Shown here: one piece after another, positions 24,943 to 32,701 of the stretch
Position numbering within the stretch: position 1 is the first letter of the stretch
How the letters are laid out: each line of letters starts with the position of its first letter
Assembly: GCA_025980665.1 (NCBI GenBank)
Contig: JAICXC010000050.1
Coordinates: 1 to 35,379, forward strand
DNA: 35,379 nucleotides
From: Bryobacteraceae bacterium
GTDB taxonomy: Bacteria; Acidobacteriota; Terriglobia; Bryobacterales; Bryobacteraceae
Direction: 5' to 3'
The notes under the pieces: generated by a model
Told to the model about the DNA's origin: nothing
Databases searched by the model: none
The model's input: the letters and a program-made list of their open reading frames with translations, nothing else
Program-made: the position numbers and the translations under genes

Positions 24943-25887
24943 TTAAACCACCCGGGCAGCGGCATTATCAAGAGCTATAGGTGTTCCGGGATCGGCGAAC
25001 TGCGTACGCACATACGCCAACGCGACTGTCTTGCCGAGCGCCGGTGAGAACACGGCGCTGGCGATTTCAGCGGCATCCGCATCGCCGGACTTGAGCTTGG
25101 TCCCCGCGGCGGGAGGCTCGCCCGTTTCGATTTCCAGACGCCGCAGCACTCGATGGATCTGGGCGCGGCTGCGGACACGTTCTACGATTTCCTGGCCCAG
25201 ATAACAGCCTTTGTTGAAATTAACCGCCCGCAACTGGTCGGTTTCCTGGACGAGATAACGCTCCGTGATTTCCTCGCCATAACGCGGACGGCCGCTTTCT
25301 ATGCGCACGACGCGGGCGTCCTCGGCGGTCGCCTCAGGAAACCCTGCCTTGAACAGTTGCGAGAGCACGGCCTCTTTTTCTTCCATCGGGATGAATAGGA
25401 AGAACCCTCCCTTCCCGGTGGTGTCCAGGTGGGCAACCGTTCCGAACTTCCAGGACACAGACGAATACGGTCCCGCAGGCACCGGGGCACCCAATTCCGC
25501 CAGTGCGACGGCAGCTTTCGGCCCTTCAATGGCGATGGTCGCCATCCGGCCAGTCTGGTCTTCCAGCGTGACATCGTCGGCAATGATGTAACGATCCAGA
25601 TGCTCGTAAACCTTCGTCCGGGTTTCCGGCTCGGTATCGATCAGGAAATGATCCTCGAAGCAGAGCAGGTTTGCGTCCGCGAGGATGCGCCCCTGGGCGG
25701 TCAGGAAAAAGGCGTAGCATCCCTCGCCCGGCTTGAGGGTTTCCACCTGGTTGGTGGTCATCGCGTGCAGCAGCCTCGCCCGATCCTCCCCGATGGCGCG
25801 AATCTTGCCGCGCCCGGACAGATCCATCCACGCTGCACCTTCCCTCAGAGCGATATATCCATTGCTTAATGTGGCGGTTGCTGTCAT
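24943..25887 (-). CDS. ygfZ: Folate-binding YgfZ-type protein (GcvT-like)
   Basis: This 314-aa tetrahydrofolate-binding protein acts in maintenance of some iron-sulfur enzymes. The hallmark 'NKGCYLGQEIVERVRSR' (K-G-C-Y-x-G-Q-E) is present with its essential cysteine at about residue 228. The N-terminal GcvT-like domain has 'WMDLSGRGKIRAIGEDRARL', 'HAMTTNQVETLKPGEGCYAF' and 'GRILADANLLCFEDHFLIDT'. The start at 25887 (MTATATLSNGY) is preferred because homology-like content begins there; the frame stays open to 26052, with a second ATG at 25926 as alternative. It is divergent from the MBL-fold gene, and the 173 bases between the two starts hold no other gene I can see. Confidence 0.92.
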   Translation of the reverse strand: MTATATLSNGYIALREGAAWMDLSGRGKIRAIGEDRARLLHAMTTNQVETLKPGEGCYAFFLTAQGRILADANLLCFEDHFLIDTEPETRTKVYEHLDRYIIADDVTLEDQTGRMATIAIEGPKAAVALAELGAPVPAGPYSSVSWKFGTVAHLDTTGKGGFFLFIPMEEKEAVLSQLFKAGFPEATAEDARVVRIESGRPRYGEEITERYLVQETDQLRAVNFNKGCYLGQEIVERVRSRAQIHRVLRRLEIETGEPPAAGTKLKSGDADAAEIASAVFSPALGKTVALAYVRTQFADPGTPIALDNAAARVV

Positions 25888-26060
25888 GGTATTTACTTCA
25901 AGAGCGTCTATTACTTGCGAAGCCATGCACTCTAGTGCTTCAGGCAAGCCGACCCGCTCATACAATTCTGTCCTCAGGCAACAAGGATTCCACCGAATGG
26001 TTCTTAGCCCACAGGGGCATACTCCGGTCCTGCTTACAACCCGAGTATACAATCGTGGTT

Positions 26061-26693
26061 GTGATTCACGAGATTCTGCCGGTTGGAATGCTGCAATGCA
26101 ACTGCTCGATCTTTGGTGACGAGCAGTCCCGAGATGCCATTGTGGTTGATCCGGGGGACGAGATCGCTAACATCACCGAAGTGCTGGACCGGCACGGCTT
26201 AACCGTCAAGGCCATCGTGATCACGCACGCCCATATCGATCACATCGGGGGCGCGGCCAAGCTGAAGGCGCTCACTGGCGCACCCGTGTACATGAACCAG
26301 AACGATGCCGAACTCTATGCTCACCTGGATACTCAGGCCTCGTGGCTCGGAATCCAGCCGCCCTCGCGGACTGAAATCGACAGCGAAGCGCGCGAAGGCG
26401 ATCGGTTGCGCCTGGGTGACGGTGACTTCCAGATTCTTCACACGCCGGGGCACACCCAGGGCAGCATCTCTATCTGGATTCCCGCGGAGAACAAGCTGGT
26501 CGCGGGCGACACGCTGTTTCGCGACAGCATCGGCCGCACGGACTTACCAGGCGGCGACGGGCGTCAGATTCTCCGCTCCATTCATGAGAAGCTTCTGTCG
26601 CTTCCAGAGACTGCGGTGGTGATTCCCGGCCACGGGCCCAACACGACCATCGGCCGCGAGAAAGCTCGCAATCCGTTCTTACAAGATCTGTGA
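26061..26693 (+). CDS. MBL-fold metallo-hydrolase (glyoxalase II-like)
   Basis: This 210-aa cytosolic di-metal hydrolase has HxHxDH at 56-61 ('THAHIDH'), 'TPGHTQGS' with the next His, 'VAGDTLFRDSIGRTDLPGG' with the bridging Asp, and 'VIPGHGPNT'. The compact size and 'LPVGMLQCNCSIFGD' start fit the small YcbL-like glyoxalase II group, which hydrolyse thioesters such as lactoylglutathione-like substrates. The start is GTG at 26061; a GTG at 26055 is two codons upstream. TACAAT ends 7 bases before the 26061 GTG and no ribosome-binding site is visible, so a leaderless message is likely. Its last 15 bases overlap the convergent TPR gene. Confidence 0.92.
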   Translation: MIHEILPVGMLQCNCSIFGDEQSRDAIVVDPGDEIANITEVLDRHGLTVKAIVITHAHIDHIGGAAKLKALTGAPVYMNQNDAELYAHLDTQASWLGIQPPSRTEIDSEAREGDRLRLGDGDFQILHTPGHTQGSISIWIPAENKLVAGDTLFRDSIGRTDLPGGDGRQILRSIHEKLLSLPETAVVIPGHGPNTTIGREKARNPFLQDL

Positions 26694-27599
26694 CCGGCCT
26701 GCGCCTGTGACTACCGCCGCCTTGCGGAGCTTCGACAGCTCCCGCCGCGCGATGCTCGACCAATGGCTCGCAGGGTCCAGCTTCAGGTATTCGGTCCAGT
26801 GCCGTACTGCCTTCATCATCTGGTTGGACCCTTGATAGAGCAGAGCGAGGTTGTAGTGCGCGTCGGCGTATGACGGCGCGATTTCGAGCGCAGCCACGTA
26901 ATGTTCCAAGGCCTGGGCACGGTCGCCACGCTCATCATATAGATTGGCCAGATCGAAATGTGCCAAAGCGTATTGCGGATCGGCCGTCAGTGCTTCGAGG
27001 TAGTACCGCTCAGCTTCCTTCCAGTTGCGCGCGTTGAACTGGATGGTTCCCAGGTTGACCAGCGCTCCAGCGGAAGTCGGATCCAGCTCCACTGCTTTCT
27101 GATAGGCCTCGATCACTTCCGCCAAGGGCGCACCAGTTTGCTCCAGTTCCAGCCCGCGCTGAAACCACTGTTCGGCGGTGGCTCGCCGGACCTGATCTGT
27201 GTTGACCTGCACCGGCTTGCGGAATTCCAGCAGGCGCTTCAGCTCCACGGCATCGAAATTCAGCAGCAGCTGCCCGGATTCAGCCTCCATAGCGCGGCCT
27301 TCGATTTCGACTCGAATGCGTTTCCCGTCTGCGTAAATCTTCAGTTGGCTTAGAGGATCGTGGATATCGCGCAGTTTCTCGCGGAGTGCGGTCAGCGCGC
27401 GCTTGATTTGCGGCGAGGGCATCCGGCTGGCGCGAAGTTTCAGCAGGGTTCGCAACGCCAGAAGCTCCTTGAACCCGTATGTTTCGGAGGCCGGAAGGAG
27501 CTTCTGGTGTTCCCAACTCTTCAGTTGCCGCTCAGTGATTTTGAGAAGACGCCGCGTCTCCGCTCGCGAATAGGCTTGCTTAGCCGCAGCTGCTGTCAC
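26679..27599 (-). CDS. MerR-type HTH plus tetratricopeptide repeat protein
   Basis: The protein is 306 aa from the GTG at 27599. Residues 9-75 are a MerR-like winged helix ('YSRAETRRLLKITERQLKSW', 'LPASETYGFKELLALRTL', 'MPSPQIKRALTALREKL'). A short linker with beta strands (85-130) follows, then about four TPRs (140-290; 'WFQRGLELEQTGAPLAEVIE', 'ALVNLGTIQFNARNWKEAER', 'ALAHFDLANLYDERGDRAQA', 'AHYNLALLYQGSNQMMKAVR'). It probably binds DNA through the HTH and a protein partner through the TPRs; targets are unknown. The start overlaps the upstream gene stop as GTGA, and the 3' end overlaps the convergent MBL-fold gene. The frame extends to 27863, but that part lies inside the ThiE/TenI gene. Confidence 0.9.
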   Translation of the reverse strand: MTAAAAKQAYSRAETRRLLKITERQLKSWEHQKLLPASETYGFKELLALRTLLKLRASRMPSPQIKRALTALREKLRDIHDPLSQLKIYADGKRIRVEIEGRAMEAESGQLLLNFDAVELKRLLEFRKPVQVNTDQVRRATAEQWFQRGLELEQTGAPLAEVIEAYQKAVELDPTSAGALVNLGTIQFNARNWKEAERYYLEALTADPQYALAHFDLANLYDERGDRAQALEHYVAALEIAPSYADAHYNLALLYQGSNQMMKAVRHWTEYLKLDPASHWSSIARRELSKLRKAAVVTGAGRSQIL

Positions 27600-28162
27600 G
27601 AATTGGATTTTACCAACTCTTGAAACATAGTGATTCCCGCGATGCCCGCTGCACCTGCAGACATGCACAAGTCGGAGTTTTCGCGCGTCACGCCGCCGAG
27701 CGCGAGGACGGGGATCGTCACCGCTGCCGCTGCGCGCGCCAGACCGTCTAATCCCCTCGGGTCGAGCCCGGTGGATTTCGACAGGGGCGGAAATACCGGA
27801 CCAAATAGGGCGTAATCGGCTCCGTCCTTCTCCGCGTTGCGAACATCGTCGACAGAGTGGCATGACACACCGATTAGGAAAGGCGGATGCCGCCAGACTC
27901 GCGCTGGGGGCGATCCCGAGGGTAAATGTGCGCCGTCGGCTCCCGCAGCGAGGGCAACATCTACACGGCTGTTGACAAGGATTTTCGAACCATGTGGATT
28001 CGGCAGTTTGCCGGCTGCTTCAACCAGTTCGAACAACGCTCGGGCGCTCAGATCTTTTTCGCGAATCTGAATCCATTCAATGCCTGCCGCAAGATTGCGG
28101 GCGATCGTGTCTAGCAACGACCCCGCAAGTGTCCGCCGATCCGTAATATAGCAACGAATCAC
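27596..28162 (-). CDS. ThiE/TenI-family protein, more TenI-like
   Basis: This 188-aa TIM-barrel protein belongs to the thiamine phosphate synthase/TenI family ('YITDRRTL', 'GIEWIQIREKDLSARALFEL', 'LFGPVFPPLSKSTG', 'VLALGGVT', 'AGAAGIAGITMF'). Two Mg-ligand positions of true ThiE appear changed: the 'ND-R-VDVAL' segment reads 'NSRVDVAL', and the 'HLGQxD' segment reads 'HLPSGS'. The segment 'GVSCHSVDD' instead recalls the TenI thiazole tautomerase active site with its His. It may therefore be a tautomerase or another side activity rather than the coupling enzyme. It starts with GTG overlapping the zincin stop (GTGA), and its stop overlaps the TPR gene start. No other thiamine genes are in the window. 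Confidence 0.85.
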   Translation of the reverse strand: MIRCYITDRRTLAGSLLDTIARNLAAGIEWIQIREKDLSARALFELVEAAGKLPNPHGSKILVNSRVDVALAAGADGAHLPSGSPPARVWRHPPFLIGVSCHSVDDVRNAEKDGADYALFGPVFPPLSKSTGLDPRGLDGLARAAAAVTIPVLALGGVTRENSDLCMSAGAAGIAGITMFQELVKSNS

Positions 28163-28521
28163 CGAATTCCGTGCTTCCTCTCGGCCTTTCGCACGCGTGC
28201 TTCATCCATACCGAAATAATGCGCTATCTCATGCCAAACCGTATCCGCCACCATCTGCTCCAACTCCTCCGGAGTTCGCGCTATGCGTTCATGCGGGCCC
28301 TGGTAGATGGTGATTTTGTCAGGCATCGTGAAGCTATTGCCCACGCTGCGTGTAGTGAGAGGATGTCCCTGGTACAAACCGAGAAGGCCGGGCCGCGACG
28401 GCTCGCGCTCTACGATGATGGCGACATTTTGCAGATGCTTGCGAAAGCGCGGGGGAATACGGCGCAGCGCCCGCGTGACTAAGGTGTCGAATTCGTTTTC
28501 AGAGAGCACGTACGCTCTCAT
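28159..28521 (-). CDS. Zincin-like metallopeptidase family protein
   Basis: The protein is 120 aa from the ATG at 28521. It is a small zincin-like domain with HExxH in 'VWHEIAHYFGMDEARVRKAE', the usual C-terminal position for this PF06262-type family, preceded by 'GLLGLYQGHPLTTRS' and 'PDKITIYQGPHERIA'. The protease activity is predicted and its substrates are unknown. The frame also allows starts at 28539 and 28551. The ATG at 28521 is preferred because a TATGAT element lies just upstream on this strand and the family usually starts near 'ENEFDTLVTRALRRIP'. It leads a coupled trio with the ThiE/TenI-like and MerR-TPR genes (4-base GTGA overlaps). Confidence 0.88.
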   Translation of the reverse strand: MRAYVLSENEFDTLVTRALRRIPPRFRKHLQNVAIIVEREPSRPGLLGLYQGHPLTTRSVGNSFTMPDKITIYQGPHERIARTPEELEQMVADTVWHEIAHYFGMDEARVRKAERKHGIR

Positions 28522-28549
28522 TTTACGCCGCTGTATCATAGTAGGCTGC

Positions 28550-28822
28550 ATGGAAGAAAAAGCCTTTTACAAGGAATCGAGAACGACGAAGCCCGCGACG
28601 CTGAACTGTCCGTTTTGCAAAACAGCGGACACCTACGACCTGAACTGGCTGGTGCGCAAGAAGCTCGACCGTATCCCCGGCGGCGCCGACGAGCGCGACC
28701 GCGCCAAGTTTGCCAAGTGGATGAGCTATATGGTCCTACTCGACGATAAAGCCATGTGCAAGAACATGCGTTGCCGCAAGCGTTTCGATGTGTCCGGCAT
28801 CAAGACCACTGCGTTTATTTAG
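28550..28822 (+). CDS. Small zinc-ribbon-like hypothetical protein
   Basis: This 90-aa protein has 'LNCPFCKTADTYDLNWLVRK' near residues 18-37 and 'CKNMRCRKRFDVSGIKTT' toward the end. Four cysteines in two pairs (CPFC and CKNMRC) make a plausible zinc-ribbon. Between them is a charged helix ('GGADERDRAKFAKWMSYM'). No signal peptide is seen, so it is likely cytosolic. TATCAT at 28534-28539 lies 10 bases before the ATG, and the same AT-rich stretch reads as TATGAT on the minus strand toward the divergent zincin gene, so the two may share a compact two-way promoter. I do not recognise a named family. Confidence 0.82.
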   Translation: MEEKAFYKESRTTKPATLNCPFCKTADTYDLNWLVRKKLDRIPGGADERDRAKFAKWMSYMVLLDDKAMCKNMRCRKRFDVSGIKTTAFI

Positions 28823-28831
28823 GAAACCCGG

Positions 28832-30766
28832 TCATTTAGGGAATTCGATCCAGCCATCCGCCGGAAGCGTCATCGGAGGCAGGCCATCGCGCTCCACGGT
28901 GACGCGGAAGCGATCGCCTTTTCGCGGAGTTTCCATTTCTACGATTCGCCCCGTCACCACGCGGGCGGTGGCCGCGCCATCGTTCTCGAATTCGATGCCG
29001 AACTTTCCCGCGTCCGCCGAATCGAGCCGCACGAACAGTTCGGTGCCATTGCTCCCATAAAACATCTCACGCGCCACGGCTTCGCCCCCGTGCATTGCTC
29101 CTGAGCGAGAATCCGGCCGGTAGTGCCCCGCACCCATCCATTCAAAAGCCGAAGTCATCTCGCCGTCCAGCGTCACGTGGATCGCATTCGAGGGAGGCTC
29201 ATGCAGCTCGCCTTCCTGTGTTTTGAGAATCGGGTGCGAAAGCTGCGCGGGCGGATCGAGGCCCAGCGCGCGATACACATTCGATAGGTGATCGCGGTAA
29301 AGCTGGTCGAACTCCGGACGATTGTCCGAGCCATGCTCCGGTCCATACCACCAGCACCAATCACTTCCCTCTGCGATCAGCAGTTCTTCATAGGCCAGCA
29401 GACGCGCGATTTCCATGGTCCCGTCCGCGTATTCGTCGTACACGCGCCGGGCGTCCAGCAGCAGATCCCAAGCCTGATTGTCTTCCTCCGCGCCTATCCA
29501 GATATCGAAATTCGCATTGATCCACGATCCTGGAACAACGTGCTGGAGCGCTCTTGTTTCGTATCGTTCCAAGGCCCGCGAGACGGTCGTCGCTTCCAGC
29601 CGCGGATCATCGGAAATGCGCCGGTACAGGGCGCGCAGGAATGGACGTCCGTTGGCCTCATACCATTCCCAGGCATTTTCGCCATCCAGGATGATGGGGA
29701 CCAGCACATCGTGCTGACTGGTGTTCTCTCGAATCCGCGCAAGGAAGTGTTCCGCCGCCTGTTCGGCGTCCATGCGCGAATACTCGAACCCAATCAGGTC
29801 GCTTAAGTAGTGATCGCGGAACAGCAGGCGCATCTCGCGTCCGTTTTGTTCCCACAGATATTGTTGATAGGTTTCCTCGCAGCCGGCAGCTTTGCCCAGC
29901 GTCCGCGACAGTACCCCGTTGTCGCTCGCGGCCCATTTAAAGCCGCAGCCGGCGGCCATGGCCAGGGCCTCGTCAGAAACCGATCCTTCCGAAGGCCACA
30001 GGCCGGTCGGTTTCACGCCTAACATATCCTGCATATACGTTCGCGCGCGTTCCAGTTGCGTGAGAGCATCCTGGGGATACTGGAAGCGCGGCGGCAGGGT
30101 CACGCCCGGATGCGAGACCGCGGCGATATCGGAATCGCACAGCAGGGGCAGAATCGGATGATAAAAGGGCGTGGTGGCGATCTCGATCTGGCCCTGCGCG
30201 GCGAAGTCGCGATATACCGGCAGGACCGCCGCGAGCGATTCGCGCTGCTTGCGAATCATCAGCTCCTGATCGGCCAGAGAAAATTCCCGACCCTTGCGGA
30301 CCAATTCCCTTAGCTCTTCATCTTTCGCCAGCAGGTCTTCATCGAACCACGCGATCTGGCTCAGAATCTGTAAGTCGCGCAGATCCTGGATCGACATGGG
30401 ACCGCGCCGGCGATCGTACAGCTCAACATAACGCGGATAGCGGCGCATGATCTTATCGACATTGACCTGAAAGAAATAGCGCAGCACGAAGGTCTGCTGC
30501 GCCTCGGTCAGCGCTTCCGCGGGCATGGCTGCGCATTCGAAAAACGGGTCAGACGCAGTCCCGGCGGCGTATTCCGCGATCTGGGACACCATGGATGGGA
30601 CCAGATTGAAGGTCTGCCGCACGTTTGGAAATTCACCGAGAATTCGGACCATGCCGGCGTAATCCTTCAAGGCATGCAAACGTGTCCAGGGCAGCTTATA
30701 CTGGCCGGTCCACAGATCCTTGTAGAACGGCTGGTGCATGTGCCATATAAAGCAGAGCGAGGTCAC
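28832..30766 (-). CDS. Glycoside hydrolase family 57 (alpha-amylase/glucanotransferase-like)
   Basis: This 644-aa protein has no signal peptide, so it is cytosolic. GH57 conserved regions are present: 'HMHQP' (9-13), 'GQIEIATTPFYHPILPLL' (192-209), 'GLWPSEGSVSDEA' with the predicted nucleophile Glu260, and 'LDGENAWEWY' with the predicted acid/base Asp361. The C-terminal 150 residues are a beta domain ('FYGSNGTELFVRLDSADAG'). GH57 enzymes act on glycogen- or starch-type alpha-glucans as amylases, branching enzymes or 4-alpha-glucanotransferases; the exact reaction cannot be chosen here. The start GTG at 30766 overlaps the upstream gene's TGA (GTGA). It is the last gene of a three-gene minus-strand operon. 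Confidence 0.93.
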   Translation of the reverse strand: MTSLCFIWHMHQPFYKDLWTGQYKLPWTRLHALKDYAGMVRILGEFPNVRQTFNLVPSMVSQIAEYAAGTASDPFFECAAMPAEALTEAQQTFVLRYFFQVNVDKIMRRYPRYVELYDRRRGPMSIQDLRDLQILSQIAWFDEDLLAKDEELRELVRKGREFSLADQELMIRKQRESLAAVLPVYRDFAAQGQIEIATTPFYHPILPLLCDSDIAAVSHPGVTLPPRFQYPQDALTQLERARTYMQDMLGVKPTGLWPSEGSVSDEALAMAAGCGFKWAASDNGVLSRTLGKAAGCEETYQQYLWEQNGREMRLLFRDHYLSDLIGFEYSRMDAEQAAEHFLARIRENTSQHDVLVPIILDGENAWEWYEANGRPFLRALYRRISDDPRLEATTVSRALERYETRALQHVVPGSWINANFDIWIGAEEDNQAWDLLLDARRVYDEYADGTMEIARLLAYEELLIAEGSDWCWWYGPEHGSDNRPEFDQLYRDHLSNVYRALGLDPPAQLSHPILKTQEGELHEPPSNAIHVTLDGEMTSAFEWMGAGHYRPDSRSGAMHGGEAVAREMFYGSNGTELFVRLDSADAGKFGIEFENDGAATARVVTGRIVEMETPRKGDRFRVTVERDGLPPMTLPADGWIEFPK

Positions 30767-32676
30767 TGGTTGGTTGGCTCCATGGAGTAGGGAGCGTTGT
30801 TAGGCATGGAAACAAACGCGGCCGCCAGCGAACGGGCCGAGAAATCGAATACAGTCATAGGCCGGAGATTCAGAATCAGCTCAATGGTGCGCAGCACGGA
30901 GACTTGGTCGTAAGGCGTTGGGTCTGTCGCCACCCGGCGTGTGTAAGGCGAGAGCGCCAGCAGCACGGGAGTTGGAATAGAAGGATTCATCGCGAAAATC
31001 GCCGTCTGCGGCCAGAATTTGCTTTTGGAAACGCCTTCCACAATCCGTCCAAGAGCCGCGTCGCTCTCAACACGGACCGTGAGTAAGTTGGGCATCATGC
31101 CCGACTCGAACTGTTTCAAGTCGTCGAGAAAGGCCTGCGGATCGGTCCCGCGATACTTCATATTAGTGATGTTTTGAAGCGAGGGGTCCTTGACTCGCGC
31201 CCCCTGCGGTCCGTTATCGACGAACAAGCCATAATTTCGTACCGTCAAGCCAGCCGACAATGCGTTGCTCCACAAATATCCAGCGGGAGGGAGATTAGCG
31301 GATTCACCGCCTTCAAAACCGTCGTAGCGCAAACGTCCCGCGGCGAAGCTTGGACTTAGCCTCTCTGTAAAATCCGGAGCGATGGCCGCCACAGACCAGT
31401 TGAAAGCGCTGGCTGGCGTATCGCCGGCTGGGTGGAAATTATTCAGGTGCACGAACTCGCGCGCAAGCTTGGCGGAGTTCGGACCCCCAGCTCCGTCCAT
31501 GAGGATATAGATCACGTGTTCAATCGACGAGCGCTGCTCGGGCAGAGAATCCGAAAACGACTCGCGATAGGGCGTTGCCGCCATGGCCTTCGTCGTCAAT
31601 GCGGGCAGTGTTTCGTCAGTTGGAGTTTCGATCACCGACATGCTGGCGCCATGGCCGTTCAAGACTGCCAGTTTGCCGCTCTTCAGAATGCGCACGGCCG
31701 TCGGGTACGCGCCTGTAGGAATGAATCCCGCTATGCGGCTGCGTGTTTCCGAAACATCCGCCACCGCCAACGCGTTCACATCAGAACAGGCGATGTAGAG
31801 ACGCGTTTGGTCGGCGCTCAGCGCCAAGCCACTGGGCGTCATACCCGCTGGAGCCACAGCGCTGAACCCGGCGTTCAGCGTTTCGAGCACGCTCACGTCT
31901 TTACTTTCGGTCACGCCCAATACGAATACATCGTTGGTGTTCGCCGCCGCCACGAACAGGCGATACTGCCACGTACTTTGCTCGTCGGGAATCTTTCGAT
32001 TGCTCAAAACGAGATCGGTGGGATGCGCGCCCACACGAGCGCGCGCCATCTCGGTGCCTGAAGGCAAGCTATACTCGTACACCGATGCATCGGCCCAGCT
32101 CGAAACGAAGTACGACTGGCCATCGGGATGAAGCAGGATCCGGTACGGCCGCCGTCCGGACTTGAGCGCTCTCGTGACTTGGCCCGATTGCGCGTTGATC
32201 ACTAGCACACGGTCATGAAAAAGATCGCCTGCCAAGATCGTCCTACCGTCCGGCGAGACCGCGACGTCGCCGATGAAGTTCATGGTGGCGGGTTGTCCCG
32301 CCGAAATTTCCCGCAGCGGTTTTAATTCGCCCGCGGGCGAGAACGTGAATTCCAGAACGACGTTTCGCGCGCCCCCGCCGGCGTATACGCGCCGCCCGTC
32401 CGGCGAAAACGCTAATCCGAGTCCGGCGTCCGCGATCGCCACTCGCGCGGTCTCTTTCATCGCACCCGTTTCTACAACGCTGATGGAGGGATGGGTTCCC
32501 GCGTTCAGAGCCAGAAGGTATCTGCCGTCGGGCGAGACCGCCGCACTGAGCGGCAGCGAATCCAGCGCCGCCTGAGTGCCGGCCGGCTGAACGCGCCAGT
32601 TTACCGGCAGGGTCTGGGCACACGCGCACGCCGCGAGCAACAGTAGGGACAGTTTTCGCGCCAGGGCGGTGCGCAT
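30763..32676 (-). CDS. Secreted beta-propeller fused to degenerate phosphoesterase-like domain
   Basis: This 637-aa exported protein has a signal peptide at about 1-20 (ends ACACAQ). Residues about 20-370 are YVTN/Lp-type propeller blades ('SAAVSPDGRYLLALNAGTH', 'GLAFSPDGRRVYAGGG', 'VAVSPDGRTILAGDL', 'GLALSADQTRLYIACSD'). From about 400 a phosphoesterase (alkaline phosphatase-fold) region follows ('EHVIYILMDGAGGPNSAKLA', 'ARVKDPSLQNI', 'SPYTRRVATDPTPYDQVSVL'). The usual metal/nucleophile motifs of the family (ENRTYDQ near the start and the DDxQ...HxDAHR block before SPYT) are missing, so this half is probably inactive. It lies 25 bases after the gamma-glutamyltransferase gene and overlaps the GH57 gene by 4 bases. 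Confidence 0.87.
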   Translation of the reverse strand: MRTALARKLSLLLLAACACAQTLPVNWRVQPAGTQAALDSLPLSAAVSPDGRYLLALNAGTHPSISVVETGAMKETARVAIADAGLGLAFSPDGRRVYAGGGARNVVLEFTFSPAGELKPLREISAGQPATMNFIGDVAVSPDGRTILAGDLFHDRVLVINAQSGQVTRALKSGRRPYRILLHPDGQSYFVSSWADASVYEYSLPSGTEMARARVGAHPTDLVLSNRKIPDEQSTWQYRLFVAAANTNDVFVLGVTESKDVSVLETLNAGFSAVAPAGMTPSGLALSADQTRLYIACSDVNALAVADVSETRSRIAGFIPTGAYPTAVRILKSGKLAVLNGHGASMSVIETPTDETLPALTTKAMAATPYRESFSDSLPEQRSSIEHVIYILMDGAGGPNSAKLAREFVHLNNFHPAGDTPASAFNWSVAAIAPDFTERLSPSFAAGRLRYDGFEGGESANLPPAGYLWSNALSAGLTVRNYGLFVDNGPQGARVKDPSLQNITNMKYRGTDPQAFLDDLKQFESGMMPNLLTVRVESDAALGRIVEGVSKSKFWPQTAIFAMNPSIPTPVLLALSPYTRRVATDPTPYDQVSVLRTIELILNLRPMTVFDFSARSLAAAFVSMPNNAPYSMEPTNQ

Positions 32677-32701
32677 CAATCTCTTATTGTACCGGGACGG
32701 T

